From assembly GCA_900314665.1 (NCBI GenBank), contig OMWF01000257.1:1-40169 (forward strand): a DNA stretch of 40,169 nucleotides, read 5' to 3'. Source of the stretch: an uncultured Actinomycetes bacterium. Its GTDB lineage: Bacteria > Actinomycetota > Coriobacteriia > Coriobacteriales > RUG033. Shown one piece after another: positions 9,270 to 16,806 of this stretch. The first letter of the stretch is position 1; every line of letters starts with the position of its first letter. Both the position numbers and the translations under genes were made by a program. The notes under the pieces were generated by a model that had not been told where the DNA came from, did no database searches, and saw only the letters and a program-made list of their open reading frames with translations.

Positions 9270-10490
9270 GTGCTTTCTACCCAAGAGCAGCTTCACATCA
9301 TCAAGAGCGGCATCGATCAGCTCGTGCCCGAGGCCGACCTGGTAAAGAAGCTGGATCGAGGCACTCCGCTCACCATCAAGCTGGGCGTCGACCCCACCGC
9401 CCCCGACCTGCATCTCGGCCATGCGGTGCCGCTGCGCAAGATGCGCCAGTTCCAGGACCTGGGGCACAACGTGACGCTCATCGTCGGCGACGGCACCGCG
9501 CTCATCGGCGACCCCTCGGGCCGCAACTCGACGCGCCCGGCGCTCACCTCCGAGCAGATCGCGGCCAACGCCAAGACCTACGTCGACCAGGCCATGAAGG
9601 TGCTCGACCCCGAGAAGACCACGATTGCCTGGAACTCCACGTGGCTGCTCTCGCTCGACCTCAAGGGCCTGCTCGAGATCGCCTCCAAGTTCACGGTGGC
9701 CCGCATCATCGAACGCGACGACTTCTCCAACCGCCTGGCCAACCAGGAGCCCATCTCCATGCACGAGCTTCTCTACCCCATGATGCAGGCGTACGACTCG
9801 GTGGCCATCAAGGCGGACGTCGAGATGGGCGGCCGCGACCAACTCTTCAACCTGCTCGCCGGCCGCGAGCTGATGGAGAAGATGAACATGGAGCCGCAGG
9901 TGGCGCTTACCCTGCCGCTGCTCGAGGGCACCGACGGCGTGCGCAAGATGTCCAAGAGCTACGGCAACTACATCGGCCTCACCGATGCGCCGGCCGACAT
10001 GTTTGGCAAGGTCATGTCCATCCCCGACGAGCTGATGGTCAAGTACTTCCGCCTGGCGTCCACCCTGCCGGTGGCCGAGGTCGACCAGATCGAGCGCGAC
10101 CTGGCGTCGGGCGCCCTGCACCCCAACAAGGCCAAGCGCCTGCTGGCCGCCAACATCGTCACCCTCTACCACAGCGCCGAGGACGCCAAGGAGGCCGAAG
10201 AGACCTTCGACCGCGTCTTCAAGGAGCACGAGGCTCCCACTGACATCGAGGAGCGCTCGGTGAAGCTGGAAGAGGATGCCGAGAAGGGCGGCGTCTACCT
10301 GCCCAAGCTGCTGAGCGAGGTGGGGCTGGCCACCTCCAGCACCGACGCCCGCCACCTCATCGACGGCGGAGGCGTCAAGGTCAACGGCGAACCCGTCAGC
10401 CCGCACGCCTACTTCATGCCCAAGTCCGCCCTCGACGGCAGCACCGTCCAGGTGGGCAAGCGCAGGTACGTGAAGATCGTCGGCTGCTGA
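9270..10490 (+). CDS. tyrS: Tyrosyl-tRNA synthetase
   Basis: TyrRS charges tRNA-Tyr in the cytosol. The 406-residue class I synthetase has HLGH at residues 48-51 in place of the HIGH box, and KMSKS at 226-230. The C-terminal S4-type RNA-binding domain ends with LIDGGGVKVNGEPV and KRRYVKIV. Its sequence style (DPTAPDLHLGHAVPL, GRDQLFNLLAGRELM) is of the TyrRS group sometimes called type 2 or TyrZ-like. GTG 9270 is chosen because GAAAGGA is six bases upstream and the product then begins LSTQEQL, as in the family; a longer in-frame reading from 9162 adds 36 unrelated residues. It is followed by a GC hairpin and then the NifU-like gene. Confidence 0.97.
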   Translation: MLSTQEQLHIIKSGIDQLVPEADLVKKLDRGTPLTIKLGVDPTAPDLHLGHAVPLRKMRQFQDLGHNVTLIVGDGTALIGDPSGRNSTRPALTSEQIAANAKTYVDQAMKVLDPEKTTIAWNSTWLLSLDLKGLLEIASKFTVARIIERDDFSNRLANQEPISMHELLYPMMQAYDSVAIKADVEMGGRDQLFNLLAGRELMEKMNMEPQVALTLPLLEGTDGVRKMSKSYGNYIGLTDAPADMFGKVMSIPDELMVKYFRLASTLPVAEVDQIERDLASGALHPNKAKRLLAANIVTLYHSAEDAKEAEETFDRVFKEHEAPTDIEERSVKLEEDAEKGGVYLPKLLSEVGLATSSTDARHLIDGGGVKVNGEPVSPHAYFMPKSALDGSTVQVGKRRYVKIVGC

Positions 10491-10510
10491 CGCGAGCTGC
10501 GGTCGCGCTT

Positions 10511-10544
10511 CTCGCCGGCCGGGCTACGGCCGCAGCCGGCGGAG
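10511..10544 (+). terminator. GC-rich hairpin downstream of tyrS
   Basis: Arms CGCCGGC (10513-10519) and GCCGGCG (10535-10541) can extend with one bulge through CTC and GAG. The loop is about 15 bases. No T-run follows, so this is a weak terminator candidate. Confidence 0.35.
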
Positions 10545-10707
10545 CCGTTGCCATCCCGATACCGAGCGCCGGCCGGGAATGGGTAAGGTGCAGGCGACGG
10601 GACTCGCAGGGGCGGCGCAAAGGCCGCATGCGTGCGCGTCAAGAGTTCGAGACAGGCACATCGGGCCGGGCGCGAGCGCGCTCGGCGCCGTGAAGGGAGG
10701 ACCCACC

Positions 10708-10938
10708 ATGGTCGACAAGAACAAGGTAGAGGAAGTCATCAACCTCATCCGCCCGGCCCTGCAGGCCGACGGCGGCGACATCACGCTGGTGGGCGTGGAC
10801 GATGACGGTACCGTCAACGTTGAGCTCACCGGAGCCTGTGCCGGCTGCCCGTTCTCGCAGCTGACGCTCTCCAACAGCGTGGAGCGCATTCTCAAGGATC
10901 GCGTGGAAGGCGTGGAGCGCGTCGTCCCCGCCATGTAA
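10708..10938 (+). CDS. NifU C-terminal-domain protein (Fe-S cluster scaffold)
   Basis: This 76-residue protein consists only of the NifU C-terminal (Nfu) domain. It contains IRPALQADGGDITLVGV and the cluster-binding pair GACAGCPFS, with Cys44 and Cys47. By family role it holds and transfers a labile Fe-S cluster to client proteins. The U32 protein upstream and the QueH protein further along have Cys motifs that could need such clusters, but that link is only inference. ATG 10708 follows AGGGAGG at a seven-base gap. In-frame codons upstream to 10579 carry no family similarity. The next gene, 69 bases on, encodes a Cys-rich protein, possibly co-transcribed. Confidence 0.9.
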   Translation: MVDKNKVEEVINLIRPALQADGGDITLVGVDDDGTVNVELTGACAGCPFSQLTLSNSVERILKDRVEGVERVVPAM

Positions 10939-11007
10939 GGGCGCGGGCCGTCGTCGCTTCCGCTCTGCAAGGACCGTGTACCTGTGTTATTGAAGGGGTG
11001 ATGACCG

Positions 11008-11265
11008 ATGCCCGCCTGCTGGGAACAGCGTGGGTGCGATGAGGCGATGTCCGCTCAGTGTCCGCACGCCACCCAGGCGCAGTGGTCGCCGTGCCTGCTC
11101 GATTGCATGTACACCATATGCGACCGGCCCCAGCATGTGGAGACGACAGACCTCGACCTGCTTCTCGATCCCACGATCGATCGCCAGAAGGCCGTGAAGA
11201 TGGTCTGCTGCACCTGCGAGAACTTCCTGAAGAACGGACCTCGCTTGAACGTCTCCTCCGTGTAG
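11008..11265 (+). CDS. Small Cys-rich protein of unknown function
   Basis: The 85-residue product has nine cysteines: C4, C10, C18, C29, C33, C38, C67, C68 and C70. It opens PACWEQRGCDEAMSAQCPHA, a pattern like the short 'CW' metal-binding modules (C-W-E-x-x-x-C...C-P) found appended to some bacterial sensor and redox proteins. The middle has CLLDCMYTIC and the C-terminal part VCCTCENF. It has no signal peptide and no membrane segment. A zinc- or Fe-S-binding role is inferred from cysteine spacing only. ATG 11008 is preceded by AAGGGGTGAT. It follows the NifU-like scaffold gene by 69 bases and ends three bases before a strong terminator, so the two form a compact unit. Confidence 0.75.
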   Translation: MPACWEQRGCDEAMSAQCPHATQAQWSPCLLDCMYTICDRPQHVETTDLDLLLDPTIDRQKAVKMVCCTCENFLKNGPRLNVSSV

Positions 11266-11267
11266 CC

Positions 11268-11302
11268 AGCTCGCCCGCCCCACGCGCCGGGGCGGGCGAG
11301 CT
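11268..11302 (+). terminator. Intrinsic terminator after the Cys-rich gene
   Basis: Perfect 14-base arms at 11268-11281 and 11289-11302 flank a 7-base loop. A short T-rich tail (TTATTGT) follows. The hairpin begins two bases after the upstream stop codon. Confidence 0.75.
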
Positions 11303-11383
11303 TATTGTCCGGCAGGGGTCGACGCCGCCGAGGGAGAACCGCTGACGACGGACGCCATCGGCCAGTGAGGGGCTTTTCGACCA

Positions 11384-12238
11384 GTGCTCAACCACATCTA
11401 CCATGCCTTGAATCCCATCGCCTTCTCCATCGGGCCCATTGACGTGAGGTGGTACGGCCTCGCCTACGTGGCTGCCTTCATCCTTGCCTACCTGCTTATA
11501 TGCCACATTTCCAAGCGCTGGGAGCTGGGGCTTGACTCCGATGACGCGCTCACGCTGGTGGTCGTGGTAGCCATCTGCCTTCTGGTCTGCGCCCGCCTGG
11601 GCTACTGCCTCTTCTACGGCGACGGCTACTACCTGCAGCATCCCCTCAAGATACTGGCGGTCAACGAGGGCGGCATGTCGTTTCACGGGGGCCTTGTCGG
11701 GTGCATCCTGGGCGGCGCCATCAGCTCCCGCCTGCTGCACGTGCCCTTCCTGACCCTGGCCGACTTGGGATCGATCGTGGCTCCGGTGGGGCTCTTCTTC
11801 GGACGTTGCGCAAACTTCGTCAACGGCGAGCTCTGGGGCAAGGTCACCACCCTCCCATGGGGAGTCGTCTTCGAGAGCGGCGGCCCGCTTCCGCGCCATC
11901 CCTCCCAGCTCTACGAGGCGCTTCTGGAAGGCGTCGTCATCTTTCTGGTCCTCTACCTCATGGCGCGGCGTCAGCCGCCCCGCTCCCGGGGCACGTTCCT
12001 CGGAACCTTTCTGGTCCTGTACGGCACCTTCCGGTTCCTCATCGAGTTCGTTCGCGTTCCGGACGTCCAGCTGGGCTACCTCATCAACGGCGTGATTACC
12101 ATGGGCCAGCTGCTCTCGCTGCCCATGGTGGTGGCCGGCGCGGTGCTGCTGGCGTGGGTCCGCGTCAGACGCCTGCCGCAGGGAAGGCGGGCGCGTCGCG
12201 CGACGCCAGGTGTCGGCGGTTCAAACGGGGAGAAGTAG
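11384..12238 (+). CDS. lgt: Prolipoprotein diacylglyceryl transferase
   Basis: Lgt transfers diacylglycerol from phosphatidylglycerol to the lipobox cysteine of prolipoproteins, in the cytoplasmic membrane. The 284-residue protein has the expected seven hydrophobic segments. The signature GRCANFVNGELWG is present, with the essential Arg and Asn, and HGGLVG carries the conserved His. The catalytic-region Arg is in FRFLIEFVRVPD. The second position of the signature is Cys-Ala, where Ile-Gly is usual, a mild variation. The C-terminus is a basic tail. The GTG at 11384 has only a distant GAGGGG upstream, so translation initiation may be weak or the start slightly different. It is a single gene with a terminator upstream and a 203-base spacer before yebC. 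Confidence 0.95.
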   Translation: MLNHIYHALNPIAFSIGPIDVRWYGLAYVAAFILAYLLICHISKRWELGLDSDDALTLVVVVAICLLVCARLGYCLFYGDGYYLQHPLKILAVNEGGMSFHGGLVGCILGGAISSRLLHVPFLTLADLGSIVAPVGLFFGRCANFVNGELWGKVTTLPWGVVFESGGPLPRHPSQLYEALLEGVVIFLVLYLMARRQPPRSRGTFLGTFLVLYGTFRFLIEFVRVPDVQLGYLINGVITMGQLLSLPMVVAGAVLLAWVRVRRLPQGRRARRATPGVGGSNGEK

Positions 12239-12441
12239 GGCGCTTCGCGCCCCGGTTACGTCCGTGCGAGCGCTTGGGCGTTGAGCTGGCCGGCCGTTTG
12301 CCGTACCATAATCCGGTATCTCAAGCGGCATCCGGAATCACTCTGGTCGTTCACGGCAGCCTGCGCAGGCGGTATTTCCGCCTTCGCTCCTGCTCATCCT
12401 CCTTGGCTCCGATGCACACCTTAACGAGGAAGGTAGCACGT

Positions 12442-13206
12442 ATGTCCGGACACTCTAAGTGGGCCACCACTAAGCATCGCAAGGCGGCTCAGGACTCCAA
12501 GCGCTCCGCGCTGTTCTCCAAGCTCTCCCGCATCATCACCGTGGCAGCCAAGGAGGGCGGGGACCCCAACCCCGAGAACAACTCCTCCCTGGCGGCAGCC
12601 ATCGATAAGGCCAAGGGCTACTCGCTTCCCAAGGACAAGATCGAGTCGGCTATCAACAAGGCCTTTGGCGGCGGCGCTGACGGCGCGGTCTACGAGAACG
12701 TCGTCTACGAGGGCTACGGACCCGCCGGCATCGCCGTCTACCTCGAGTGCCTGACCGATAACCGCAACCGCACCGCCGCCGATGTCCGCTCCGCCTTCAC
12801 GCACGCGGGCGGCAACCTGGGCACCACCGGTTCGGTCGCCTTCCAGTTTGAGCGCAAGGGCCGCATCTTCGTCGCCAAGGAGGATAACGCCGAGGACGAG
12901 GACGAGTTCATGATGGCCGTGGCCGAGGCCGGCGGCGACGACTACGAGGATGACGACGAGCAGTGGATTGTCTACACCGATCCTAAGGAGCTGGCCACGG
13001 TCCGCAAGGGCATCGAGGACCAGGGCATCGCCGTCAAGGGTGCCGAGCTGACCATGGTCCCCACCAACACCACCGAGGTCTCGGTGGCCGACGCCAAGAA
13101 GGTCATGCGCCTGGTGGACCGCCTGGAGGAGCTGGACGACGTCCAGAACGTGTATCACACCATGGAGATGACCGACGAGATTGCAGCCGCCCTCGACGAG
13201 GACTAA
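12442..13206 (+). CDS. yebC: YebC/PmpR family protein
   Basis: This 254-residue protein begins with the conserved MSGHSKWATTKHRKAAQDSKR region and continues LFSKLSRIITVAAKEGG and YEGYGPAGIAVYLECLTDNRNRT, all typical of YebC. Members have been described as transcription regulators, and more recently as ribosome-associated factors easing translation of difficult sequences, including proline runs. Which applies here cannot be told. There is an extra acidic stretch (EDNAEDEDEF, EDDDEQ) in the middle domain. ATG 12442 follows GAGGAAGGT. The frame is open far upstream to 11701, but that part overlaps lgt out of frame and is not coding. It ends at a clear terminator before ruvC, although yebC-ruvCAB is a common gene order. 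Confidence 0.95.
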   Translation: MSGHSKWATTKHRKAAQDSKRSALFSKLSRIITVAAKEGGDPNPENNSSLAAAIDKAKGYSLPKDKIESAINKAFGGGADGAVYENVVYEGYGPAGIAVYLECLTDNRNRTAADVRSAFTHAGGNLGTTGSVAFQFERKGRIFVAKEDNAEDEDEFMMAVAEAGGDDYEDDDEQWIVYTDPKELATVRKGIEDQGIAVKGAELTMVPTNTTEVSVADAKKVMRLVDRLEELDDVQNVYHTMEMTDEIAAALDED

Positions 13207-13230
13207 CGGCACGCTGATAGAGCTTGGCCG

Positions 13231-13272
13231 ACGGGCCCGCATGCTGCAGACCGGCATGCGGGCCCGTTCTCT
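13231..13272 (+). terminator. Intrinsic terminator between yebC and ruvC
   Basis: Perfect 14-base arms at 13231-13244 and 13254-13267 flank a 9-base loop. A pyrimidine tail (TCTCTTCTC) follows. It separates yebC from the SOS-type ruvCAB promoter. Confidence 0.85.
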
Positions 13273-13306
13273 TCTCGCCGATTCAGGCCTTGCGGTCGCA
13301 TACATG

Positions 13307-13333
13307 TGCTACACTAATAAGAACAAATGTTCG
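13307..13333 (+). promoter_or_regulatory. Extended -10 promoter and LexA (SOS) box for ruvCAB
   Basis: TGCTACACT (13307-13315) is an extended -10 element. Five bases later is AGAACAAATGTTCG (13320-13333), matching the Gram-positive/actinobacterial LexA consensus CGAAC-N4-GTTCG at all positions except the first. Its core GAAC-AAAT-GTTC is a perfect inverted repeat. The site would cover the transcription start, as expected for a LexA operator. The ruvC GTG is 36 bases further on. Confidence 0.75.
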
Positions 13334-13368
13334 CTATTTGTCGAGCAGGGCATGATTGGGGAGGCGGC

Positions 13369-13941
13369 GTGGCAGCGGATGGACGGCAGCATAAGGGCAT
13401 CGTTATCCTCGGGATAGACCCTGGGCTGGCTAACACCGGCTGGGGCGTCATCGCCAAGTGCGGCTCCTCGCTCAAGTGCCTGGCGTATGGCTGCATCACC
13501 ACCGAAGCCCATGTCGATCTGGCGCAGCGTCTAATGAGGATTCACGACCAGATGGCGGCGGTGGTGCACCGCTATCATCCGAGCGAGGTGGGCATCGAGT
13601 CGGTCTACTTCGGGTCCAACACCCAGAGCGCATTTGCCACCGGCCAGGCCAGGGGGGCCGCCCTGGTCGCCACCGCGGAGGCCTCGCTGGCCACGGGCGA
13701 GTACACGCCCATGCAGATCAAACAGGCGGTGGTGGGCACCGGCGCGGCCGACAAGAAGCAGGTCGAGTTCATGGTGAAGGCCCTGCTGGGCATGACCCGG
13801 GACATCAAGCCCGACCACTGCTCCGATGCCCTGGCCGCCGCCATCTGCCATGCCAACATGCGGATGGGGCGCACCCTGGAGGAGCGCACCCGCCTGCTCT
13901 ATCAGATGGGCCACTCCAATCGCAAGGGGGTCCTCAAGTGA
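13369..13941 (+). CDS. ruvC: Holliday junction resolvase RuvC
   Basis: RuvC cuts four-way DNA junctions symmetrically during recombinational repair. The 190-residue product has the RNase-H-like fold motifs: ILGIDPGLANTGWGVI with the first catalytic Asp, GIESVYFG with the catalytic Glu, and KPDHCSDALAAAICH with the last acidic residues. All four acidic positions appear intact. GTG 13369 is preferred, because GGGGAGG lies five bases before it and the resulting N-terminus reaches the first motif after only a dozen residues; an upstream ATG at 13327 overlaps the SOS box. Its stop overlaps the ruvA start in GTGA, suggesting coupled translation. Expression is probably LexA-controlled. Confidence 0.95.
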   Translation: MAADGRQHKGIVILGIDPGLANTGWGVIAKCGSSLKCLAYGCITTEAHVDLAQRLMRIHDQMAAVVHRYHPSEVGIESVYFGSNTQSAFATGQARGAALVATAEASLATGEYTPMQIKQAVVGTGAADKKQVEFMVKALLGMTRDIKPDHCSDALAAAICHANMRMGRTLEERTRLLYQMGHSNRKGVLK

Positions 13942-14537
13942 TTGATTACCTATCCGGCGAGGTCGCCGCCGTCGCCGCCGACCACGCGGTCATCGATGTG
14001 GGCGGCATCGGCTACCTGGCCAGCATGTCGACCAAGTCGCTGGCGGCTCTGCCGGCGGCGGGCCAGTACGCCCGGGTCTACACCGTGCTGCAGGTGAGCG
14101 ATTCCGGCGTGGCGCTTTACGGCTTTGCCGACCTTGCCGAGCGCACCGCCTTCAACAAGCTGGTGGGCGTCAAGGGCATAGGCCCCAAGGCGGCCCTCTC
14201 GGTGCTCTCCGTGCTCAATCCGGCAGGCTTGGCCGCCGCCATCTCGGCCGAGGACGACCAGGCCATCTCCGCCGCCCCCGGCATCGGCAAGAAGTCGGCT
14301 CAGCGCATCATCCTCGAGCTCAAAGGCACCCTCGACGAGGGACCCAACCTCTTTACCGAGCCGGGAGCAGGCTCTTCGGGAGGGGCGTCGGCGCTGGACG
14401 ACGCCCTGGCCGCCCTGCTCGGCATGGGGTTCAGCGAGGCCGAGTCCAAATTGGCGCTGCAGGGCTTTGACGGCGCTCCCACCGACGACGCCGGGGCCAT
14501 CCGCTACGCGCTCAAGAGGCTGGGGGCGGCCAAGTGA
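13938..14537 (+). CDS. ruvA: Holliday junction DNA helicase subunit RuvA
   Basis: RuvA binds Holliday junctions as a tetramer and loads the RuvB motor. The 199-residue protein has an N-terminal OB domain ([20 protein letters not shown]), two helix-hairpin-helix motifs ([14 protein letters not shown] and [17 protein letters not shown]), and a C-terminal UBA-like domain ([21 protein letters not shown]) that contacts RuvB. The GTG at 13938 overlaps the ruvC stop by four bases, and its own stop overlaps ruvB in the same way. A linker rich in Gly and Ser precedes the last domain, as is normal. It belongs to the ruvC-ruvA-ruvB unit. Confidence 0.95.
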   Translation: MIDYLSGEVAAVAADHAVIDVGGIGYLASMSTKSLAALPAAGQYARVYTVLQVSDSGVALYGFADLAERTAFNKLVGVKGIGPKAALSVLSVLNPAGLAAAISAEDDQAISAAPGIGKKSAQRIILELKGTLDEGPNLFTEPGAGSSGGASALDDALAALLGMGFSEAESKLALQGFDGAPTDDAGAIRYALKRLGAAK

Positions 14538-15601
14538 TCTGGGAAGCAGAAGACGCCACCTCCTACGGCAGGGGCGATGAGGGCGGCGCGGATCGGGAGC
14601 GCCTGGTGGGCGCCCAGCTCACGGCCGACGACCTGGAGGCCGACCATTCTCTGCGCCCCAAGATGCTCGACGACTATCTGGGCCAGACGCGCGTCAAGGA
14701 AAACCTGCGGGTGCTCATCGAAGCCGCAAAAAAACGCGCCGACCCGCTCGACCACGTGCTCTTCTCAGGCCCTCCGGGGTTGGGAAAGACCACCTTGGCC
14801 GGCGTGGTGGCCAACGAGATGGGAGTCGACATCAAGACCACCAGCGGCCCGGCCATCGAGCGCACCGGCGATCTGGCCGCCATTCTCACCAACCTGCAGG
14901 AGGGCGACGTCCTCTTCATCGATGAGATCCACCGCCTCAACCGCGCGGTGGAGGAGGTGCTCTACCCCTCGATGGAGGACTTTGCGCTCGACATCGTCAT
15001 CGGCAAGGGGCCGGCGGCCCGCTCGGTCAGGCTTGACATCCCGCATTTCACGCTCATCGGCGCCACCACCCGCACCGGGCTGCTCACGGGCCCGCTGCGC
15101 GACCGCTTTGGCATTGCCTTCAGGTTGGACTACTACTCCACCGAGGAGCTGCGGGACATCGTCATACGCTCCGCCACCATCCTGGACGTCATCATCGACG
15201 AGGCGGGTGCCGTGGAGATAGCGCGTCGCAGCCGCGGCACGCCTCGTCTGGCAAACCGTCTGCTCAAACGTGTGCGCGACTTTGCCGAGGTGCGGGCTGG
15301 GGGCGTCATAACCCAGCAGGTGGCGCGTGAGGCGCTCTCCTTCTTTGAGGTGGACGAGCTCGGTTTGGACGCGCTCGACAACAAGATCCTGTCGCTTCTG
15401 GCGCAGACCTTTGGCGGCAAGCCGGTGGGCCTTACCACGCTGGCGAGCGCGCTGGGCGAGGACCCTGGCGCCTTGGAGGACGTGTACGAGCCCTTCCTGC
15501 TGCAGGAGGGGCTTATCATCCGAACTCCGCGCGGACGGCAGGCCACCCGCCGCACCTTCGAGCACCTGGGGCTTCCGCAGCCCGAGGGCTTCGAGGGCTG
15601 A
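14534..15601 (+). CDS. ruvB: Holliday junction branch-migration ATPase RuvB
   Basis: RuvB is the hexameric AAA+ motor that drives branch migration with RuvA. The 355 residues include Walker [10 protein letters not shown], Walker [10 protein letters not shown], sensor 1 IGATTRTG, the arginine-finger region GPLRDRFGI, and the C-terminal winged helix ([35 protein letters not shown]). The N-terminal 35 residues before [12 protein letters not shown] are longer and more acidic than in many orthologues. The GTG start overlaps the ruvA stop. It ends 96 bases before an unrelated unknown gene. Confidence 0.98.
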   Translation: MIWEAEDATSYGRGDEGGADRERLVGAQLTADDLEADHSLRPKMLDDYLGQTRVKENLRVLIEAAKKRADPLDHVLFSGPPGLGKTTLAGVVANEMGVDIKTTSGPAIERTGDLAAILTNLQEGDVLFIDEIHRLNRAVEEVLYPSMEDFALDIVIGKGPAARSVRLDIPHFTLIGATTRTGLLTGPLRDRFGIAFRLDYYSTEELRDIVIRSATILDVIIDEAGAVEIARRSRGTPRLANRLLKRVRDFAEVRAGGVITQQVAREALSFFEVDELGLDALDNKILSLLAQTFGGKPVGLTTLASALGEDPGALEDVYEPFLLQEGLIIRTPRGRQATRRTFEHLGLPQPEGFEG

Positions 15602-15697
15602 GGCAACGGCAGACGCCGCGACGTCGCCTTGCATGTGGCGCCGCGGCTATCATCGTCTGGGCACCGTGAACATCCGTTACTCATACAAGGGGGAGAC

Positions 15698-16159
15698 ATG
15701 CTCCAGCGCGACTTCATCATGCGGCAGATACAGCAGGGCATCCAGGCCATCATCGATGCCATCCACCATCGTCGCGCAGATGATCCGGATCTGGCCTGCG
15801 AGAGCATCGAGGCCATGCTCGGCTCCGTCTCGGAGATGGACCCCGCGGTGCTCCTCGCCCTCTCGCCCGAGTCCATCGGCACCATCCTCGACCTGGGAGG
15901 GGCGATGAGCGATTCGACGGCCGAGGTGGTGGTGCGGGGGCTGGTGCTCGAGTCGGACATCCTGCGCACCGAGAAGAACGACCCCGCGCTCGCGCAGCTG
16001 CGCTTTGAGCAGGCCCGCGGCATCGCACTGACCTTCCATCTCGAGTTCGATGAGATCTGCGACGTGGTTGACGAGGCGGGGGCCCGTCAGATCCTGGAGG
16101 ATGCGCGGGCCGAAGCCGAGGGCGTGCGGTATGAAGCCGGTCAGGGGGCAGGGGCGTAG
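15698..16159 (+). CDS. Predicted helical protein of unknown function
   Basis: The 153-residue product has no family I can name with confidence. It looks wholly alpha-helical and amphipathic, starting MLQRDFIMRQIQQGIQAIID, with a middle repeat-like region (LACESIEAMLGSVSEMDPAVLLAL) that resembles a tetratricopeptide-like helical array. The opening RDFIMRQIQQ is reminiscent of the DUF6483-type proteins of Firmicutes, but this is weak. There is no membrane segment, signal or Cys motif. ATG 15698 follows AAGGGGGAGA five bases upstream; an earlier in-frame ATG at 15629 has no ribosome site. It lies between ruvB and the cold-shock gene, on the same strand, with spacers of 96 and 215 bases. Confidence 0.8.
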   Translation: MLQRDFIMRQIQQGIQAIIDAIHHRRADDPDLACESIEAMLGSVSEMDPAVLLALSPESIGTILDLGGAMSDSTAEVVVRGLVLESDILRTEKNDPALAQLRFEQARGIALTFHLEFDEICDVVDEAGARQILEDARAEAEGVRYEAGQGAGA

Positions 16160-16240
16160 GCTCCGCTGGGTGCGGCTGCGCACCGCAGGGCGTGCTACCG
16201 GCGCCGTTGAGGAAGGCGCAGAACTTTAACCGAGTTCTCA

Positions 16241-16269
16241 TGCACAAGCAGGGCAGGTACGAGTAGAAT
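16241..16269 (+). promoter_or_regulatory. Putative promoter of the cold-shock gene
   Basis: TGCACA (16241-16246) and TAGAAT (16264-16269) are 17 bases apart. If used, transcription would begin near 16276 and give a leader of about 100 bases. The leader can form a stem from GGCATA (16321-16326) and TATGCC (16343-16348). Long structured leaders are typical of cspA-type genes. Confidence 0.5.
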
Positions 16270-16374
16270 GCCTGATGGCGGTCAAGCGACCGCTTTGTCC
16301 GCGACACGCGAGCCTTGGCTGGCATACGTGCCGTTTGCAGGTTATGCCCTACGGGGCAGAAAGAAAGGCAAGAC

Positions 16375-16581
16375 ATGGCTGAAGGTACTGTTAAGTGGTT
16401 CAATCCTGACAAGGGCTACGGGTTCATCTCCCGCGCTGATGGCGAGGGCGATCTCTTCGTCCACTACAGCGAGATTCAGATGGACGGCTTCAAGACCCTC
16501 GACGAGGGCCAGGCTGTCGTGTTCGACATCACCCCTGGTCAGAACGGCAAGCTGCAGGCGAGCAACGTTCGCAAGGCGTAA
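16375..16581 (+). CDS. cspA: Cold-shock domain protein (CspA family)
   Basis: This 68-residue protein is a single cold-shock domain: [18 protein letters not shown] contains RNP1 (KGYGFI) and DLFVHYSEI contains RNP2 (LFVHY). It binds single-stranded RNA and DNA and acts as an RNA chaperone. ATG 16375 follows AAAGG at six bases; a longer reading from 16315 is not supported by the family. The gene has its own candidate promoter, a leader of about 100 bases and a clear terminator, so it is monocistronic. Which paralogue (cspA, B or C) it is cannot be told from sequence alone. Confidence 0.95.
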   Translation: MAEGTVKWFNPDKGYGFISRADGEGDLFVHYSEIQMDGFKTLDEGQAVVFDITPGQNGKLQASNVRKA

Positions 16582-16605
16582 GTCACATTTCATTTGACTC
16601 ATCGG

Positions 16606-16638
16606 AGGGGGCGGCCGCGTGCCGCCCCCTTCTTGTTG
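16606..16638 (+). terminator. Intrinsic terminator of the cold-shock gene
   Basis: Arms AGGGGGCGGC (16606-16615) and GCCGCCCCCT (16621-16630) flank the 5-base loop CGCGT. The T-rich tail TCTTGTTG follows. Confidence 0.85.
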
Positions 16639-16806
16639 CCGAGGGGTCGGAGTCCTTTGGGCCGGTGGTTTGGGGCGCACCGGGCTGCCCAAGCGCAGGC
16701 GAGGGCGCACCGGGCATCACCTCTGACGGCTTGCGCGTGCGTTGGGGCGAATGGTTTTGCTATGGTCTAGGACCGACGAGAGGGCACTCATCGGAAGGGG
16801 GCAACG

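Noticed and set aside
10630-10665. AGAGTTCGAGAC resembling a tRNA T-loop
   Set aside because: No acceptor, D or anticodon arms can be folded around it.
11701-12441. Upstream extension of the yebC reading frame by 247 residues
   Set aside because: It overlaps lgt out of frame, shows no YebC similarity, and a good ribosome site precedes the ATG at 12442.
16169-16184. Small GGTGCG/CGCACC hairpin after the unknown gene at 15698
   Set aside because: Short stem, tight loop and no T-tail.
16640-16806. Possible preQ1 riboswitch before queH
   Set aside because: The short conserved preQ1 aptamer pattern with its A-rich tail is absent; only a weak promoter-like TGCTATGGT is present.
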